Origin: Lepas anatifera | Lineage: Eukaryota > Arthropoda > Thecostraca > Lepadidae | Assembly: GCA_034440635.1 (NCBI GenBank) | Contig: JAOTON010000897.1 | Location: 930,001-994,000 of the forward strand | Reading direction: 5' to 3' | DNA: 64,000 nt | Shown here: positions 59,396-64,000 of the stretch, in pieces | Layout of the letters: each line of letters starts with the position of its first letter | Position numbering within the stretch: position 1 is the stretch's first letter | Made by a program: the position numbers and the translations under genes | Notes under the pieces: model-generated | Database searches by the model: none | What the model saw: the letters and a program-made list of their open reading frames with translations, nothing else | Told to the model about the DNA's origin: nothing

Positions 59396-59875
59396 GGTGC
59401 GTCAGATAATCTGATGCGAGTGCTCGTGTGTACCGACCAGTCAGAGGTCAAAAGAGGTATCATTGGGATGCAGTCCAAATAGCTGCCTCGCTAGCACACT
59501 CGCTAGCAGTCCTAGGATGCCATGTCACTGTGTTTAGTTATTGTCACATTATCGCTGGCCTTACGGATTCAGACTCAGATATATTTCGTCAAGGATCCTC
59601 GCAGATACGGTTTTAACGGTAACACATTTCGCTATAACACTTGAAAGGCATATACAAATGTGCCAGAGATAAGAGCTGTAAGATGCTCCACTAAAACATA
59701 GTAACCGTGACCATAAGAATAGAACGATGCATACAACCATCATATATAGCATTGATTTTACTTGGCATTCAATTCAACTTGAAAGCTTGGTCCCAAAGCC
59801 AGTTTATCGCATTGCATGTTCTGTTAAACATGATGTAAAAAGCGGTAACTGCAGCTTCTCTCGCTCGCTCTTCTC

Positions 59876-59876
<1 letters not shown>

Positions 59877-59926
<50 letters not shown>
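59877..59926. repeat. (TC)n microsatellite
   Basis: About 24 uninterrupted TC units. Confidence 0.95.
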
Positions 59927-59928
<2 letters not shown>

Positions 59929-60088
59929 GTAATCTCACTCAAAATCATGGTTTGAGTGATTTATGTGTTCAGCAAATCAAGGTCCATCAAAGAAATGCAT
60001 CTAAGTTAGGACCATTCCCAAAGTTGCTGCTCCCAGGTCAAGGACATTGGGGAAGAGAGTGGAAACATCCAGCAAGACTTTGAAATCG

Positions 60089-60091
<3 letters not shown>

Positions 60092-60126
<35 letters not shown>
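60092..60126. repeat. (TA)n microsatellite
   Basis: About 17 TA units. Confidence 0.95.
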
Positions 60127-60130
<4 letters not shown>

Positions 60131-60330
60131 TATTGAAAGCCAGAGCGTATTTGCATTTGATTTTCTTTTTGTTTGTCTACTTGTTTGACGCAAGCTTAAT
60201 GCTGTGAGTATGTCTTAATAACCGTCATGTATTTGCAGATAAGCTGGCACTGAATATCCTACATACATCACACAATGCGCATCAATTCCCTAGTACATTA
60301 GACATGAGCTTTACTTCTTATCCATTTTTT

Positions 60331-60582
60331 CTATAAGCGTACCATGGCGTGGTCTTTCTCGGGCCTCACTTTGCCGGTCATCTGCCTGTGAGTAAGCCTA
60401 GCCCTGATGTAGCCGTCCCTCCTGTCGTATCCGAACACAGCCTCGGAGTCGGCCATAGCCTCCTTCACACACAGTTCCACGCCCTGACCATGAACGAGTA
60501 AGTCAACAACTTCCATGGAAGTAGTCTGCAACATCTTCATCTCCTCGGCAGGAAGGCTCAGAGTGAGCGGAGGATAGCCTAC
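60331..60582 (-). CDS. Probable terminal exon of an unknown minus-strand gene
   Basis: Read on the minus strand, 84 codons run from a possible acceptor (CTGTAG at 60588-60583) to TAG at 60333-60331. The codons favour G or C at the third position and the peptide is dense in charged residues (S-L-P-A-E-E-M-K-M-L-Q, G-Y-D-R-R-D-G-Y-I-R-A-R-L), unlike the repeats around it. The polypyrimidine tract is weak. I do not recognise the family. Upstream exons would lie to the right, where repeats fill the window. It converges with the SGNH-like gene. Confidence 0.5.
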   Translation of the reverse strand, partial: VGYPPLTLSLPAEEMKMLQTTSMEVVDLLVHGQGVELCVKEAMADSEAVFGYDRRDGYIRARLTHRQMTGKVRPEKDHAMVRL

Positions 60583-60719
60583 CTACAGCCTCCAGTCTGA
60601 TCATTTGATTATTACATTACTACACTGTCTTACTCCAAAGTCTCACATACAAACCACGCTCGTAGCCAGACCCAAATCTGAGTAGGTGCTCAACTAAGAA
60701 AAGTTCAACCAGCTGACCA

Positions 60720-60894
60720 GCCAAAGTTATTAAGGGTGGAGGGGAGGGGGTTGCTGTGTTGCAGTACGCAGCACAACTGTGTCCTGCCCCATAGGTTCCG
60801 GGTTCCAATCCCGTCAGGGACAGTGAATGAGAACAACCTGACTATCCCTCCCAACAGGATGAGAATTGGCGATAATCCAAAGGTTGGTGCGTTG
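60720..60894 (+). repeat. tRNA-derived SINE, diverged copy
   Basis: GGGTTCCAATCCCGTCAGGG is a box B-like core. The tail (CCTCCCAACAGGATGAGAATTGGCG, then GGTTGGTGCGTTG) follows the tail of the SINE at 62896-63073. The tail is cut at TTAA by B8. The box A region is poorly preserved. Confidence 0.6.
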
Positions 60895-61147
60895 TTAAAG
60901 GGAATGTGGCACCTTCATAACGTGATTTTGACCGAGATAGCCGAGTTGTAAAGCATGCCAGAATACCCGGTACTCAATATCTCTTTGTCTTGAAACTCGA
61001 AGCTTCCGTAGATAAAAGCTAAAACCTACCTGAAATGTCCCCTCATGACCCTGGAAGCAGGTTACAGTTGTCAGTTGTTGGTGTGACGACATATGCTGAC
61101 GTCACGGTGGTATCAGCTAATCGAAGCCTTTGAAGCCTATTGAATAT
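60895..61147 (-). mobile_element. MITE family B, copy B8, interrupted by K2
   Basis: TTAAAGGGAATGTGGCACC at the left; TGACGTCA is intact near 61098. The family B sequence stops at GCCTATTGAATAT, where K2 begins. The right part lies beyond the window. Confidence 0.88.
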
Positions 61148-61259
61148 CAGGGGTGTAATTTTCTATCTCTTTGGGGGTGCCTGAGCCCCCCAATCCTAAT
61201 TCGAGCACCCCAATCCTAATTCGAGCACACCCAATCATGTGCTGAGCACCCCAATACAT

Positions 61260-62750
61260 GTGCCGCCCCTGGCTTATCGCCGCTACCCTGAAGAGTGTCC
61301 CTATCTCATCACTGCCAGCCTGATTCGTGCCGCCCTGTCAAGTTTTTCCCGTCCGGGATTCATTACTTCCACTCCGATTGGTTCCACCTCTGGTTAATCA
61401 ATGCCACCTCACTTATCCTTTCCCCTGATTTATGACGCCGCATCATTGCCGCCCCGTCTGATCAATGTCGCCAAAATTAATCACTGCCGCCCCCTTCCGG
61501 ATGAGTACTGCCGCCTTTTGTTTCATCACTGATCAGCTGGCTGATCACGGACACCCTGGTTTATCACTGCCGCCTTGATTCATGCCGCCCTGGCGAAAAA
61601 CCCGGTTTATTTCAACATCCATATACTTGCCTCCTGGTTAGTTACTGTCGCCCACCGAATTATCTTGCCGCCCCCGGCTGATCACTGCCGTCCCTTGTTT
61701 ACCACTGCCGCCCTGGCTGATCATTGCCGCCCCTGGATGATCATTGCCGCCCCTGACTGATAACTGCCGCCCCTTGACTGCTAACTGCCGCCCCTAGCGG
61801 ATGACTGCCGCCCCTGGTGGATAACTGCCACCCCTGGCAGATCGATGCCGCCCACTGACTGATAACTTTCGCCCCTGACTCATCACTACCGCCCCTGGCT
61901 AATCACTGGCGCCCCTGACTGATAACTGCCGCCCCTTGGCTGATCACTGCCGCCCTGGCTGATCACGCCGCCTCTCTGACTGATCACTGGCGCCCCTGAC
62001 TGATCACTGCCGCCCTTGGCTGTTAATTGCCGCCCCTGGGCCGATCAGTACCGCCCTCCGACTGCAAACTGCTGGCTCTTGGCTGATAACTGTCGCCCCG
62101 TGGATGCTAACTGCCGCCCCTGGCTGACTCCTGCCGCCCCTGGCTGTTTTTGCCGCCCTTGGCTACTAACTACCGCCCTGGCTGACCACTAACGCCCCTG
62201 GCTGATCTTGCCGCCCCTGACTGAAAATTTCCGGCTCTTGGCTGATAACTGCCGTCCCTGGCGGATCACTGGCCGCCCCTTGACTGATAACTGCCGCCCC
62301 TTGGCTGCTAACTGCCGCCCTGGCTGACCACTGCCGCCCTGGCTGATAACTGCCGCCACCTGGCAGATTAATACCGCCCCTGCCTGATAACTTTCGTCCT
62401 TGGCTGATCACTGCCCCTGGCTGATCCTTGCCGCCCCTGACTGAAAAATGCCGGCCATGGGCTGATAACTGCTGCCGCTGGCTGATCACTGCCGCCCCCG
62501 GCGGATTGGTAAGTGCCACCCCTGGCTGATAACTGTTGCCCCTTGCTGATAGCTGCCTCCGCTTGACTGATAAATTCCGCCCCTTGGCTGCTATCTGCCG
62601 ACCCTGGCTTATCCTGCCGCACCTTGGTTGATAATTGCCACCCCTGGCTAATCACTGTCGCCCCTGACTGAAAACTGCAGCCCTGGCGGATAACTGCCGC
62701 CTTAACTGATATCTGCTGCCCTGGTTCATCACTGCCGTCTCCCGGGGCAG
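61260..62750. repeat. Minisatellite I in K2
   Basis: The unit is the same as in K (CTGGCTGATCACTGCCGCCC and variants). Many single-base length differences separate the two arrays. It resumes at 63340-63580. Confidence 0.93.
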
Positions 62751-62895
62751 TGAGCATCCTGGGGATATCTGGGCAGTGAGCATTCTGGGGGGTATCCTTC
62801 TGTGGATATCACTAACATCGTGTTATATGGAGCGTTAGTTTTAATATCGTATATTCATCCTAGTAGTCTTTTAGGTTTTACATAACGTCGAGTTT

Positions 62896-63073
62896 AATAA
62901 TTATTGGAGCTTATCGACGCACCAACTGCCAGGGTCATATGGCGTCGCCAACTCTTTCCTGTTGGAAGGGTTTCTCGGAGCCAGCTTGCTCCTTGTTCAG
63001 GGAAGCCGCCGGGCCTTGAACCCGGGTCGGCTGCGTGGGAGCCAGCAGTGCTGACCACTCCACTACCGGCCCC
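62896..63073 (-). repeat. tRNA-derived SINE, full copy
   Basis: On the minus strand the head reads GGGGCCGGTAGTGGAGTGG TCAGCACTG (box A-like), then CCGGGTTCAAGGCCC (box B). The tail reaches an AATAATTATT end. It is flanked by a perfect 13-bp duplication, TAACGTCGAGTTT (62883-62895 and 63074-63086). The serine/leucine tRNA class is the likely source. Confidence 0.88.
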
Positions 63074-64000
63074 TAACGTCGAGTTTCATGTTACCTATAG
63101 TCTCTGACTTTAGTATATCGTGTGAAATTGTCTGTATCTTTTTTTCAGTATTTGTATTTCATTTCATTTTTTATGTTTTTATCATCTTCTGATACAACTT
63201 TCACAACCTGACCTGTTTTACCACCTGACTTGTTAAAATTCATGCGAAAATGTCCTATTTGCGTATTTTATTTGGTGTTATGGGCGCCGTATGACTCTAG
63301 ATGTCGGCGCGCTCTAAACCTCAAATATGATGATGGACCGTCTCACGGCTGATCACTGCCCCCCTGGTTCATCCTGCCGCCCGAAATCATGCCGCTTCTG
63401 GCTCGTTGATGCTGTCCCTGGCATATTTTGACCCCAATGCGCCGCCCTGCCTCATCGCTGCCGCCCCTGGTTCATCACTGCCACCCCTGGCTGATCACTA
63501 TCTCCCTGGTTCATAACTGCCGCCCAGATTAATCCTTGCTGCCTTGATTCCGCCGCCCTGGCGGATCAGCCGCCCCTGGTATATCACTGCCGAGGAGACC
63601 AGTCTGGCCATGGCCCCCAAAAACCGGTTAAACTTAGGCCCTGATGTAGGCACAGTTTTGTCAGGAAGAATCTCTAACACCCTTCCAGAAAGCAAGCAGC
63701 TGCCCACAATCGTCTAATCGTTATCTGTTTGTCTATTGGAGGAATTCTCCGAGCCGAGTAAATGCTAGAATGCTGCTGCCGTGCTTTTACTCTTTTAGTG
63801 TCAGCCAGCGGTGAAATTTTTTACCTCTTTGGGACGTGCGAGCACCCGTAATCACATTGAAAGCACCCCCAATACATGTTTTGCCCCCCGACTCAGCATT
63901 TCTGTCCTGATTCATGCCGCCTCCGTCTTACCACTGTGATCATGCCGCCCCCGGTTCATCACTACCACCCTGGTTTATGCCGCAATGGTTCATCACTGAC

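Larger units (their letters stand above)
59396..60330 (+). other. Putative intron with microsatellites
   Basis: It begins with a GTGCGT donor. No exon encoding the missing D-x-x-H block was found. TTTGCAG at about 60233-60239 is a possible acceptor, but the following frame is not convincing. Confidence 0.45.
61148..64000 (+). mobile_element. Element K, second copy (K2), truncated by window end
   Basis: CAGGGGTGTAATTTTCTATC opens the element inside B8. The internal order is the same as K: TTTGGGG(G)TGC module, minisatellite I, a unique block (CTTCTGATACA...GTCGGCGCGCTC), more minisatellite, a block with GAGGAGACCAGTC and an internal copy of the left end at about 63806. It lacks the LINE end and L found in K and holds a SINE instead. 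Confidence 0.88.

Noticed and set aside
62990..63073. A functional tRNA-Ser/Leu on the minus strand
   Set aside because: It is continuous with a tail shared with other copies and lies within a 13-bp duplication, so it is a SINE.

Overview
This window looks like nuclear DNA from a repeat-rich animal genome, most likely an invertebrate. The few genes are split by GT-AG introns. Non-LTR retrotransposons, tRNA-derived SINEs, TTAA-flanked MITEs and hAT-like elements fill most of the rest. The species cannot be fixed from sequence alone; an arthropod or another marine invertebrate would fit, and this is a weak inference. There are no bacterial operons, CRISPR arrays or viral genomes.

Layout. 1-7.4 kb: unexplained DNA, two back-to-back TTAA MITEs (A1, C1) and a decayed non-LTR retrotransposon with an RNase H domain. 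7.8-9.4 kb: the best complete host gene, a TATA-promoted two-exon gene for a small secreted cysteine-rich peptide, with MITE A2 in its intron. 10-14 kb: MITE E nested in MITE A3, a microsatellite and a foldback repeat. 14.6-19.7 kb: an almost full-length CR1/Jockey-like LINE plus an ORF1 fragment of a second LINE. 21.6-24.1 kb: MITE B1 inside MITE A4, then B2. 24.95-46.24 kb: one 21.3 kb composite element (K) bounded by a perfect 8-bp duplication, CTCATGAG. It contains element J (34.6-46.0 kb), which contains element F (36.15-44.12 kb), which holds a dead LINE with two further MITEs in it. K, J and F each carry a different ~20-bp minisatellite. 47.3-57.6 kb: more TTAA elements (D, Q, H), small hAT-like insertions and a transposon with GGGGAGACCGGGG ends. 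57.9-60.6 kb: a large foldback, an internal exon of a CAS1/PC-esterase-like (SGNH) gene on the plus strand, and a likely terminal exon of another gene on the minus strand. 60.7-64 kb: a SINE, MITE B8, and inside B8 a second copy of K (K2), running off the window.

The most unusual content is a set of TTAA-flanked MITE families (A, C, E, Q, D, H) of which A and C, counted by eye, hold about 16-20 copies per kb of AGGTCA/TGACCT, the nuclear-receptor half-site. A companion family (B) carries a perfect palindromic cAMP-response element, TGACGTCA. Nesting, empty sites and target duplications give a relative order of insertion. K also appears to have split an open minus-strand reading frame.
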